This document shows positions 47,693 to 56,539 of a DNA stretch of 64,000 nt, piece after piece. Every line of letters begins with the position of its first letter. Position 1 is the first letter of the stretch. A model generated the notes under the pieces. It worked only from the letters and a program-made list of their open reading frames with translations, made no database searches and was not told where the DNA came from. A program made the translations under genes and the position numbers. Origin of the DNA: Bolinopsis microptera (taxonomy: Eukaryota; Ctenophora; Tentaculata; Lobata; Bolinopsidae); NCBI RefSeq assembly GCF_026151205.1, contig NC_087084.1, forward strand, positions 11,497,453 to 11,561,452, in the 5' to 3' direction.

Positions 47693-48393
47693 AAAGAGCT
47701 AGTATCTCTGTCTCCACCTACAACACACAAGAGCCAGTATCTCTGTCACAACACACAAGAGCCAGTATCTCTGTCACAACACACAAGAGCCAGTATCTCT
47801 GTCTCCACCTACAACACACAAGAGCCAGTATCTCTGTCACAACACACAAGAGCCAGTATCTCTGTCTCCACCTACAACACACAAGAGCCAGTATCTCTGT
47901 CACAACACACAAGAGCCAGTATCTCTGTCTCCACCTACAACACACAAGAGCCAGTATCTCTGTCACAACACACAAGAGCCAGTATCTATGTCTTCACCTA
48001 CAACACACAAGAGCCAGTATCTCTGTCTCCACCTACAACACACAAGAGCCAGTATCTCTGTCACAACAAACAAGAGCCAGTATCTCTGTCTCCACCTACA
48101 ACACACAAGAGCCAGTATCTCTGTCACAACACACAAGAGCCAGTATCTCTGTCTCCACCTACAACACACAAGAGCCAGTATCTCTGTCACAACACACAAG
48201 AGCCAGTATCTCTGTCTCCACCTACAACACACAAGAGCCAGTATCTCTGTCTCCACCTACAACACACAAGAGCCAGTATCTCTGTCACAACACACAAGAG
48301 CCAGTATCTCTGTCACAACACACAAGAGCCAGTATCTCTGTCACAACACACAAGAGCCAGTATCTCTGTCTCCACCTACAACACACAAGAGGC
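47693..48393. repeat. Minisatellite of alternating 28- and 35-bp units
   Basis: All units share ACACAAGAGCCAGTATCTCT and then end either GTCACAAC (28 bp) or GTCTCCACCTACAAC (35 bp). The two forms often alternate, making a 63-bp higher-order unit. 63 is divisible by 3, so a 21-residue repeat (ASISVTTHKSQYLCLHLQHTR-like) runs open for about 250 codons, and other frames on both strands are open too. I treat this as a repeat and not a gene, because no flanking coding sequence or start context supports translation. Confidence 0.92.
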
Positions 48394-48429
48394 CACTATA
48401 ATATCTACCCGCCAGACCTCACACTGTAA

Positions 48430-50540
48430 CATATCTTACACGCAGTTTTAATATGCATGTAGCAGGTTAATCTTACACACTGGAAGTGCAGGGTGATATT
48501 TGTGCTTTATATTTAGTGTAGAGTGATGAACAGAGGGTGTGTGGGGTCAATATTGTGGTCTTCTGTGAGTGGACGTTACAAGGTCACGTGGGTTTATCAT
48601 AAGGTCACGTGGGGTTATTATGATATCGTGATTGGACAGTTAGGCGACTACAAGACTATTATTTTAGTAGTTGTCTACACGGAGATTGACTGCACACACA
48701 CAGCAAAATACTCTTAAATTACGCACGATCCTGACAAAATGACTTGAGATGAAAATACACACAGAAATAGTCCTGATGTAGTCCAAGAAGTGAAATTATC
48801 AATTACCCTGACGTTGGACCGGAGGATTACTGTCCATTAAAGATGACAACATCCTTCTAATGGTTGGAGTAATTACTTTAATGACGACAGTGTTTTAATG
48901 ACTGTGGTAATTACTTTAATGGCTAAACGTGTGTTTTACAATGCAGTTTACTAATGTAATATGACATAATCTCCTGAGCTGTGCTCCTCTGTTATTACAG
49001 CAAAACATAGACAAACTTTGCCAGTTTGTATAATTTATTTTAATCATGATATTATTAAATATTCATTATTTATTATCATATAGTTTAAGGTTTACTCAAA
49101 CTGTTAAAGTCACGGTACAAAATCTATCTAATATTTCCCTAAATTAGATAATCCAAGCAAGTACACGCTTTGTAAAGTGCACACGTGACGCGATGTACTT
49201 TAACTCCAGCCTGAATATTAAGTTTCTCAAAGCTTTATTTCACAGTATAAAACTATTCTCTAAAAACAGGTAGTGCCCACGTGTTTACCACGTGTTTACC
49301 ACGTGTTCACCTTACATACCAGCAGCAGTACTAGTGTTATTATCCCATGTTCGTTTACAATACAGTGCTTTACAACCTCTGAACAATTGTTACATCAATA
49401 GTCCAATACTCATCCCAGTGTGGGTTGGTTAATGAAGGAACAATACGTTTAAATATAGTACAATAAGATTACTCGAGTAAGTAAATTAATGTACAATGAG
49501 ATTACTGCTAAGTGAATTAATGTACGCATTGTATATTAATTACTACCCTTACTAGTAATTAGTATACAACCTGGATTATAATTAGTGATGTGTTGTGCGA
49601 GGTTTCATGATGAGAGGAAATCTATAGCGACACTCTTATTATAGGTACAGTACAGAACAGGTACTGCAGTGTATACTCATAACATTTACTAATGTATACA
49701 ATACAGCTTTGATATAAGGTCTATACTGTAGGTTTATCAAAGCTTTGCTAAAAGAATTCAATTAAGCTTTGCTATCTAAGTATACAATATTCATGACATC
49801 TATCTAAGGTATACAATACCGGTTTACTATTAAGTTATACTTACATTTATTGAGGATGTACCATGGAAGTCTAGAGTACCCGCAACAAGAAATGCAGCTG
49901 TAAACGACTTGGTAACGGGGTGCATGTGAGCTCTGGGGGCCAGTGGCATCAGAAGACTGGCTATCAGCCTTGGAAATAAGATGAGTTCTTTAGATTCATG
50001 TCACATCTGCACTGCATCTCCATCACAATGACACAAACACTCTCTCCTTCACTACCCTACCCTACCCTAGCCTAGCCCTACCCCTCCCTCCTTTTACCTG
50101 TTGCGGGTACTCTGGACTGCATGGACATCCTTGAATAGAGGTATTTATATAGTAGTGTTGTGGTATTATACTGTGTACATGTATATATATTCTATCCTAT
50201 ATATATCAATATATTCTATATCTATATTATATACTGTATATTTTATATACAAACTTTTCCTTACCCCCGCCTCCCCTTCCTCTACAAATTGTACTCAAAT
50301 CCCACACCCAACCTGCTATTGACTTACTAAATAACCTCTATATCTCTACATTGGGCCATAGCAGTCCTCCCCGCTCCCTTCCCCTCCCTCCCCTATTTCA
50401 CCAAGCACCAACATCTCTCCAATTCACATCATAAACTTTCATGTAATTAGATCTTGTGTTCCTTTTTTTATTTTATTTTGAAAATGATTTTGTTTAACTT
50501 TACCTCTTTACCTGATATCACTCACCCCTGTCAAAACTGT
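48430..50540. other. Intergenic DNA upstream of the LINE
   Basis: Mostly non-coding. It contains several CACGTG sites (48583, 48604, 49185, and three in a row at 49279-49306) and an inverted repeat pair at 49848-49885 and 50101-50136. A C-rich stretch (CCCTACCCTACCCTAGCC) lies near 50060. Part of the last 400 bases may be the LINE 5' UTR, but no boundary is visible. Confidence 0.4.
49845..49985 (-). other. Possible orphan exon, inverted partner at 50101-50136
   Basis: On the minus strand an open stretch reads LIASLLMPLAPRAHMHPVTK, then SFTAAFLVAGTLDFHG, ending at a consensus donor (AAT|GTAAGT). The bases for VAGTLD recur on the plus strand at 50101-50136 (TTGCGGGTACTCT(G/A)GACT), where they hit a stop soon after. 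The exon phase does not fit a direct join to the adaptor exon at 46684, so its gene is unknown. Confidence 0.3.
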
Positions 50541-50631
50541 GTTACTCTCATTATCTTATTTTCAGGCTGTTGGTTGGTTTGATGGTGCCCTGGCCCCCAT
50601 CTCATTATGTGCTCCCTACCATCTATTCTTC

Positions 50632-51717
50632 ATGCAAGACAGAACTCTTACTGAAGATAATTCTCGATCAACGAGATCGAGAAACAACTCCTCTCCCCTG
50701 GATGGAAATGTTATTGACTTTACGAAACCTATCACCATCACAACGCCCGGATGCTATGTGCTTAGCAATCCTGACTCTGGTTGTAGAATCAGTCTCTTTC
50801 AGGATGTGTTTGCAAGCCAACTGTGTGACCAATTTTCCTCTGAAATCGAAAATACTGGCACCCTTAAACAGTACAACTCAATCCATAGGCAGTCTCAGGC
50901 GCCACTTCCAAGACTCTCGTCATGGTTTGGACCCGTAGACTATGCGTTCTCAGGAATCGTAATGAAAGCTAATTCTGTCTCCCAATGTCCTCGCCTTATT
51001 GCAGCATATCAGAACATGGCCGAAAACCTCTTCACACCCAACAACATTGATTGCTCCTCTGACTGCTTTTTGATCAACCAGTATAGGACTGGACGTGATT
51101 CCTGTGGTGAGCACAGTGACAATGAGCCAGAGGTCGACCTCTCAAAACCTGTCGTTACTCTGTCACTTGGCCAACAGCGCTGCATGCTCATCAGAGAGGC
51201 TAAGAACCCTGGAAATGCCATCACAGTCCAACTCGACCAGGGTTCAGTTCTTGTAATGCATGGTACTGATTTCCAAAAGAAGTATACGCACCAAATACCC
51301 AAAGATAATGTGATCACTAATTCACGTACCTCTGTGACCTACAGGACCTGCAGCTCCACTTTCCTAAGAAACCGAAGTGCCCTATCTACACCCCTGAAAG
51401 AGATATCTATCACTCCTATACTTGCCCCCAAGACCCCTGGAGTCTCAGGCTCACCATCGCTACCTCTGCACAACAGACGTAGATCCTCCTTGTCTCTGTC
51501 TAGCTTCTCACAAGTTGACACCAGCTCAGTTGGGTCTCCAGTGGCCAGTAGTTCTCCTTCCATAACCAGCAGCAAAACATCAGTCTCTGATAGTGATACA
51601 TTGCCTCTCAGCATAGAAGCCATGCTTGAAGCCATTGATCTAATGAAAGACAAAACCTGTGAAAAGCGAACTTTCTCGCCATGGCAGCACAAACTCTGGA
51701 ACCCCTCTGGATTGTAA
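50632..51717 (+). CDS. LINE ORF1, N-terminal part: AlkB-like 2OG-Fe(II) dioxygenase
   Basis: The first in-frame ATG is at 50632 (361 residues), though the frame is open from 50539. The core matches AlkB/ALKBH2-3-type enzymes. Counting from 50539, it has PRLSSWFGP and YAFSG (residues 124-139, the substrate-lid region), then the iron site in NQYRTGRDSCGEHSD (His192, Asp194; the HSD codons are at 51112-51120). Next are VVTLSLG, a strand pair with DQGSVLVMHGTD, the distal His251 (TH) and the RTSVTYR box (Arg263 and Arg269) that binds 2-oxoglutarate. All signature residues are present. AlkB enzymes oxidatively remove alkyl groups from DNA or RNA bases; in a LINE this could repair or demethylate the element RNA or cDNA (inference). 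A Ser/Thr-rich tail follows. A splice-acceptor-like TTATTTTCAG sits at 50556-50565. Confidence 0.87.
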   Translation: MQDRTLTEDNSRSTRSRNNSSPLDGNVIDFTKPITITTPGCYVLSNPDSGCRISLFQDVFASQLCDQFSSEIENTGTLKQYNSIHRQSQAPLPRLSSWFGPVDYAFSGIVMKANSVSQCPRLIAAYQNMAENLFTPNNIDCSSDCFLINQYRTGRDSCGEHSDNEPEVDLSKPVVTLSLGQQRCMLIREAKNPGNAITVQLDQGSVLVMHGTDFQKKYTHQIPKDNVITNSRTSVTYRTCSSTFLRNRSALSTPLKEISITPILAPKTPGVSGSPSLPLHNRRRSSLSLSSFSQVDTSSVGSPVASSSPSITSSKTSVSDSDTLPLSIEAMLEAIDLMKDKTCEKRTFSPWQHKLWNPSGL

Positions 51718-52204
51718 GAAAAGACTGAAGAAAGTTGCGAAAGCATGTCACAAACGCCTGAGCACGCTTCTTGTTGAGCCTCCAGTAGTCTCAGCTGAGC
51801 CCGAATGCGTTACCCATTCCCTCCAAACTTTGGAAAACTCTGTTATTGATCTACAATCCAAAATAAGTCTACAACATAGCACCCTCCAAACACTTGTCTT
51901 ATGTTCTGACAGTAATTCCAATCAAAAAGGTAGTGTCAGCCCCCCTAACCTGTCTAATGAACTCAACACTATGGACAAGAGACTTGAAAAGTTAGAGGAT
52001 ATAATGAGCAGCATAAACGAAAAACAACATGAAACTGCTACCTCCCTTAAAGCCTTCGAAGCAGATGTCACTGCAATTAAGAACAAAGTAGATGACTCTA
52101 AGGCCTGCCTACAGTCTCTCCAGCTTAATGACCGCACCACCCCATCCAGAAAAAAGGCCATCGCCTCATCCTCAAAACCAGAACCACCCAACCCACAGCC
52201 CTAG
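51659..52204 (+). CDS. LINE ORF1, middle part: basic segment and coiled coil
   Basis: This frame (+1 relative to the AlkB segment, overlapping it by 59 bases) begins with GTG and has no ATG until MDKRLEKLEDIM, roughly 100 codons in, so it is unlikely to start on its own. It opens with a basic stretch (CKKRLKKVAKACHKRL). Heptad-like helices follow (LQTLENSVIDLQSKISL; LNTMDKRLEKLEDIMSSI; LKAFEADVTAIKNKVD), as in the multimerising ORF1 proteins of LINEs, and then a Pro/Ser linker to a double TAG (52202-52207). It is best read as the continuation of ORF1 after a frameshift or an indel. Confidence 0.75.
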   Translation: MKSELSRHGSTNSGTPLDCKKRLKKVAKACHKRLSTLLVEPPVVSAEPECVTHSLQTLENSVIDLQSKISLQHSTLQTLVLCSDSNSNQKGSVSPPNLSNELNTMDKRLEKLEDIMSSINEKQHETATSLKAFEADVTAIKNKVDDSKACLQSLQLNDRTTPSRKKAIASSSKPEPPNPQP

Positions 52205-52820
52205 TAGACAATCGCGAAAACCAAAAAAGGTTCTACTCCTACATGACTCCCAGATGAACAACTTTCTACCTGAGTCATTTTCCTCTGGGTTCAAGGTGGA
52301 AAAAATGAAAGTAGGCTCTTATACTGACATGATAAAAGACCACTGTATGAGAGATGTCATTAAACAGCCAGAGGTCGACTGTTACATTCTCCAGCTTGGA
52401 GTCAATGACTACAGATACAGAACCTGCTCTGTTAATAAAGCGATTGAGGATGCAAAATCAGTCATCGATAAACTCCTCTCGAGCTCCAGTGCAAAGGTTG
52501 TCATCTCCCTACCCACCCCAACCCCTGGATTAATCAGTGATCTTACCAACCAATTTGTCTCAGAAATAACCCAATTTGTCTCAGCTAAAAGAGGGTTAAG
52601 TGACTTTTACCGCCGCCTATATACTGTAAACAATACTGGAAACTTTTCCCGTGCCATCTCTGCTGCTGAGTCATCCCAAGACTCTCCTAACCCGTTGAAG
52701 GAGGACCAACTTCATGTCTCAGAGTATGGTTTGAAAAAACTTTGTTTGAATATTAAACTTGGCCTATACCGTGCCTTTGGTATGAGATCCCATAGAAAGC
52801 AGCCCCCTACAGAGCGTTAG
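52092..52820 (+). CDS. LINE ORF1, C-terminal part: SGNH/GDSL-type hydrolase
   Basis: Frame +1 relative to the coiled-coil segment, overlapping it by 113 bases. After a Pro/Ser linker the SGNH fold is recognisable. Block I is KVLLLHDSQM (residues 46-55, Ser53 as nucleophile; His replaces the usual Gly of GDS). Block III is LQLGVNDYR (~101-108, with the Gly-x-Asn-Asp motif). Block V is DQLHVSEYG (205-213, with Asp205 and His208 as the DxxH dyad). Esterase domains of this fold are known in CR1-type LINE ORF1 proteins and may act on membranes or acyl esters. The product is basic and has no signal peptide. The ATG at 52092 lies in the overlap, so independent initiation is possible, but fusion to the upstream coiled coil is more natural. 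Confidence 0.8.
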   Translation: MTLRPAYSLSSLMTAPPHPEKRPSPHPQNQNHPTHSPSRQSRKPKKVLLLHDSQMNNFLPESFSSGFKVEKMKVGSYTDMIKDHCMRDVIKQPEVDCYILQLGVNDYRYRTCSVNKAIEDAKSVIDKLLSSSSAKVVISLPTPTPGLISDLTNQFVSEITQFVSAKRGLSDFYRRLYTVNNTGNFSRAISAAESSQDSPNPLKEDQLHVSEYGLKKLCLNIKLGLYRAFGMRSHRKQPPTER

Positions 52821-52872
52821 ATTAACCCTAAAATTCAAGAAAAAACAAGTATCACGAGATCAAGTCGCTGTG

Positions 52873-55800
52873 ATGTCCTGGAACATCCAGGACAGCACAG
52901 GAGACGGGTCTAACAAATTTGAAAATAGCGAATTTTTGTCAATCCTCAAACAAGCTAACATTCTTTGTCTTCAAGAAACAAAGAAGCAAGTTAAGATTGA
53001 AGGATACCTCTCTTTTAATAGCAACCGCAAAAATTCACGCTCAGGAGGGGTCTGCATTCTTGCTGAAAATGACCTAAGAAAAGGTGTCTCTAGTGTGCTT
53101 TGTAATGAATCTGATGACATTATTGTTGTTAAACTGGACAAGAACTTTTTTAAACTTGATTTTGACCTATTTTTGGTATGTTATTATATTAGCCCTGCAT
53201 ACTCGTCCTATGTCAAGAAGAATCCAGATTATACTGCTAATACCTTCTCTGCTCTTGACTCTATCTGTATCAGACTACGTCAAAAGGGAGAAGTTATTAT
53301 GTGTGGCGATGCAAATGCAAGAACTGGAAAACTCCCAGACTATATCCTTTCCTGTAATGCACCTGCCATCCATGACATCTATAACGACATTGGACTCGAG
53401 CACGACATAGAAGAACCAAGAAACAATTCTGACCTTACAATATCTGAACCCCACTGCCAACACTTCCTTGACATGGTTATCAATAACCAACTCAAAATTC
53501 TTAATGGTCGTACCCTTGGGGACACCACTGGAAAAATGACCTGTCACAAATACAATGGAAGCAGTGTGGTTGACTATTTTGTAATCACCTCATGGGCAAG
53601 AGATCATGTAAACTCTCTCCAAGTAAAAGAGTTTACATCATACTCTGATCATTGTCCATTAGTCTTGAAACTCACTACATTTGAACCATTTGTCGCAAAC
53701 TTCCAGCTCCCAGACTTTTCTAACTTTCCTTGTGGCTATAAGTGGGACAGCAACACCTCCCATTCACTATTTAAAAAAGCCCTTACCTCGCCCGAAATTA
53801 TCAACAATCTGGAAAGCATTGTGACAAATGAATTTAGCAGTACTCTGGAGGCCGAGGGCAATCACGAACTGAACGATGCAGTCATAAAATGTCTCCACAG
53901 TGCTGCTGATATAGCCTTAAAAGTGAAAAAGCCTCCCAAAAATTCTGCCCGTAAAAAATGGTTCGACCCACAAGTCAACTCCTCGCGGCGGAACCTTAAT
54001 AGGCTAGCAAATCGGCTTGGTAGTAAGCACTGTAACAGTATCCTCAGACTAGAATACTTTAAGCAACGCAACAAGCATAGCAATTTTGTAAACAGTAAGA
54101 AAGTAGCTTTCCTTAAGAAGTTAAATGAAGCTATAGAAGAAGGTCACATACTCGACTGGAAAAAATTTAAACGGCTTAAACAAGAACATGACACTAGCCC
54201 CTTACTTGACAAATTTGATTTAGCTAGCTTCCATGACTTCTTTGCATCCCTTTATAAAAAACCAGACCAGGAGCCAGATCTCACTCACCACAATCACAAA
54301 CATTACCCTGAACCACCAGATCTGGATATCCTAAATAAGCTCATGTCAGAATCTGAAGTGACCTCTGCCATCAAAAATCTCAAAAAAGGTAAAAGTTGCT
54401 CAAACGACTTGATATCCAACGAGATGCTTCAGAGCGTAACTCCGCTTTGTCTCAAAGCCATCCTCAAAAACTTCAACCACTCACTGGTCTCCGGTTACTA
54501 TCCATGGCACACCAGCATCATTACTCCTATTTACAAGTCTGGCAACCCTTTCAGCCCGGACAACTACAGAGCAATAGCTGTTGGTAGCTGTATGGGTAAA
54601 CTGTTTTCTAGCATCTTACTTGAGCGTCTCCTGCACTTCAAAAAGCTCTACTGCCCTGACCCAAAAGAACAACTAGGGTTCTCGAAGGGTGCTCAAACAA
54701 ATGACCACGTTTTTACCCTTAAGACAGTCATTGACAAATATACCAAGGTTAAGAAAGCTCGTCTCTATGCATGCTTTGTTGATCTAAGAAAGGCCTTTGA
54801 CACTGTATGTAGGGACCTCCTTCTGCACAAAATCACATGCCTTGGAATAACTGGAAACTTCTTCAATTGCCTAAGTGATATGTATAGAAACTCAATAGCT
54901 CATATAAAAATCTCCAAACTCTTGTCCCCTAATATTGACATTGGAAAAGGAACAGAGCAGGGACACCCTCTATCACCGGACCTTTTTAAAATCTATATCA
55001 ACGACTTGTCATCTCTCCTGAAATCTGTTGGTGATTATCCTATTCTAGCTGACGTCCTAATATCACATCTGCTCTGGGCTGACGATCTTGTCCTACTTGC
55101 CCTAAGTCCCAAGGCCTTGCAAGACAATATAAACATCCTATTCGACTTCTGTAACTCTATGGGCCTTGAAGTAAACATTAAAAAAACCAAGATTCTCATA
55201 TTCTGCCCTCCTAAAAGAAAACAATCCTATGAAACATTCATTTTGGGAGGCCAGCCCATCCAACACACCGACAAATACTGCTATCTTGGCATTATATTCC
55301 ACAGAAATGGATCTTTTACAGCAGCAAATACTGAACTGAGGGCGAAGGCTCTCCGTGCTCTCTATGGCCTCAAAGGCAATATCGTCAAAGATGCCCTCTC
55401 TCACCGTTCTCTGAACATTCTATTTGACTCTCTAATAAAACCGATACTGCTCTATGGCTGCCAAATCTTATGTCCTCACTCAAAAACCATGAGATACCTC
55501 TCCAAAACAGATAGCAAAGCCAACCCCCAGCATACTCTCAGGTACATCTCACAAGACCACTATGAAAGATTCCACCTTAAGTTTATCAAGTGGTCCTTGT
55601 CTGTCCATTCAAAAGCATCAAATATAGGCTGCTGGGGCGAAAGTGGGCGCCACCCCCTCTTCTTTGAAGCCTGCAAACTTGCAATAGATTTCTATACTCG
55701 CCTTGAAAGCACTGAAAATGAACTTCTCTCCGCTGCATTTCACGAGCAGATTATGCTGGGCCTTCCTTGGTACACCAACATCTCTAATCTTCTCACCAAA

Positions 55801-56367
55801 TATAACTTCCCCCACTCATCCTCTTCAAAATCCAAGCTCTCTACCCAAATCAGTCACAACATGAGGGAAGAATTTGTGGATACCTGGAAATCTGCCAAGG
55901 CATCCTCACCTAAATTAGAATTCTACAATCAAATTAAACATGATTTTGAACCAGAAACATACTTAGGAGTGGTTAAGATCCCCGATGCTCGGAAAAGCTT
56001 AACAAGGTTTCGTATTAGCTGCCACAATCTTTACATTGAGAGGGGCCGTTACGAAACCCCCCTAGTACCAAGAGAACATCGATGGTGCACTTTTTGCTTC
56101 TTCAGCAAGGGGCTTAAGCCTATTGAGGACGAAATTCATGTTCTAACAGACTGTTTACTCTACTCCTCAGTTAGAGAAAAATTTAACTTCCATCCCAAAA
56201 ATATTACTGACCTAGCCGGTTTGCTATCCGATAAAACACTAGACCCTACAAAATTTACTGCCACAGCAAGAGCAATCCATTCAATTCTCTCTGTGAACGA
56301 AAATTTTACAGCCTACTATAAGAGCCCAGATTTCCACTCAAATACTGGCCAATGCATAATGCTATAG
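52873..56367 (+). CDS. LINE ORF2: APE endonuclease and reverse transcriptase
   Basis: Intact 1,164-residue ORF2 from the ATG at 52873 (the preceding GTG extends it by one codon). The APE-type endonuclease occupies residues ~1-260, with MSWNIQ, the catalytic-Glu motif CLQETKK, and SDHCPLVL at its end. The reverse transcriptase spans ~490-790: TSIITPIYKSGNP, DNYRAIAV, CFVDLRKAFDTV, GTEQGHPLSPDLFKIYINDL and the catalytic LLWADDLVLLALS (WADD in place of YADD), then KKTKILIF. Near the C-terminus a CTFC...HVLTDC motif (~1072-1094) forms a CCHC-type knuckle. It nicks target DNA and primes reverse transcription there. Spacing from the SGNH segment is 52 bases. No lesion was found. Confidence 0.95.
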   Translation: MSWNIQDSTGDGSNKFENSEFLSILKQANILCLQETKKQVKIEGYLSFNSNRKNSRSGGVCILAENDLRKGVSSVLCNESDDIIVVKLDKNFFKLDFDLFLVCYYISPAYSSYVKKNPDYTANTFSALDSICIRLRQKGEVIMCGDANARTGKLPDYILSCNAPAIHDIYNDIGLEHDIEEPRNNSDLTISEPHCQHFLDMVINNQLKILNGRTLGDTTGKMTCHKYNGSSVVDYFVITSWARDHVNSLQVKEFTSYSDHCPLVLKLTTFEPFVANFQLPDFSNFPCGYKWDSNTSHSLFKKALTSPEIINNLESIVTNEFSSTLEAEGNHELNDAVIKCLHSAADIALKVKKPPKNSARKKWFDPQVNSSRRNLNRLANRLGSKHCNSILRLEYFKQRNKHSNFVNSKKVAFLKKLNEAIEEGHILDWKKFKRLKQEHDTSPLLDKFDLASFHDFFASLYKKPDQEPDLTHHNHKHYPEPPDLDILNKLMSESEVTSAIKNLKKGKSCSNDLISNEMLQSVTPLCLKAILKNFNHSLVSGYYPWHTSIITPIYKSGNPFSPDNYRAIAVGSCMGKLFSSILLERLLHFKKLYCPDPKEQLGFSKGAQTNDHVFTLKTVIDKYTKVKKARLYACFVDLRKAFDTVCRDLLLHKITCLGITGNFFNCLSDMYRNSIAHIKISKLLSPNIDIGKGTEQGHPLSPDLFKIYINDLSSLLKSVGDYPILADVLISHLLWADDLVLLALSPKALQDNINILFDFCNSMGLEVNIKKTKILIFCPPKRKQSYETFILGGQPIQHTDKYCYLGIIFHRNGSFTAANTELRAKALRALYGLKGNIVKDALSHRSLNILFDSLIKPILLYGCQILCPHSKTMRYLSKTDSKANPQHTLRYISQDHYERFHLKFIKWSLSVHSKASNIGCWGESGRHPLFFEACKLAIDFYTRLESTENELLSAAFHEQIMLGLPWYTNISNLLTKYNFPHSSSSKSKLSTQISHNMREEFVDTWKSAKASSPKLEFYNQIKHDFEPETYLGVVKIPDARKSLTRFRISCHNLYIERGRYETPLVPREHRWCTFCFFSKGLKPIEDEIHVLTDCLLYSSVREKFNFHPKNITDLAGLLSDKTLDPTKFTATARAIHSILSVNENFTAYYKSPDFHSNTGQCIML

Positions 56368-56500
56368 GACCTCAAAAATAGTATTATATTAAACATTTCT
56401 ATTTTATCCCTACACATCTGTAAATAACTAGAATTGTGTAACCTTAAATTATTTTGAAGAATTATAACTATTGTGAATTCAATAAAATAATTATCACTTT

Positions 56501-56532
56501 TGTATCCTTGTATCCTTGTATCCTTGTATCCT
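56501..56532 (+). repeat. 3'-terminal 8-bp repeats of the LINE
   Basis: Four exact copies of TGTATCCT end the element, about 130 bases after the ORF2 stop and just downstream of AATAAA. Short octamer tails of this sort are used as the 3' recognition end in CR1-type LINEs. Confidence 0.9.
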
Positions 56533-56539
56533 ACTCATT

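Larger units (their letters stand above)
50560..56532 (+). mobile_element. LINE with AlkB, coiled-coil, SGNH and APE-RT modules
   Basis: A nearly full-length non-LTR retrotransposon. Its ORF1 region (50632-52820) encodes an AlkB-like dioxygenase, a coiled coil and an SGNH-type hydrolase in three successive frames; ORF2 (52873-56367) encodes an APE endonuclease, reverse transcriptase and CCHC motif. The 3' end has AATAAA (~56480) and then exactly four copies of the 8-mer TGTATCCT (56501-56532), like the short 3' tandem repeats of CR1-type LINEs. The 5' limit is not visible and is set nominally. An intact 1,164-residue ORF2 implies a recent, possibly active copy. CR1/jockey-group placement is inferred from domain set and 3' end; exact clade needs a tree. 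Confidence 0.88.

Noticed and set aside
47662-48429. 255-residue repeat protein gene
   Set aside because: The open frame is a consequence of 63-bp periodicity; several frames on both strands are equally open and nothing around it looks coding.
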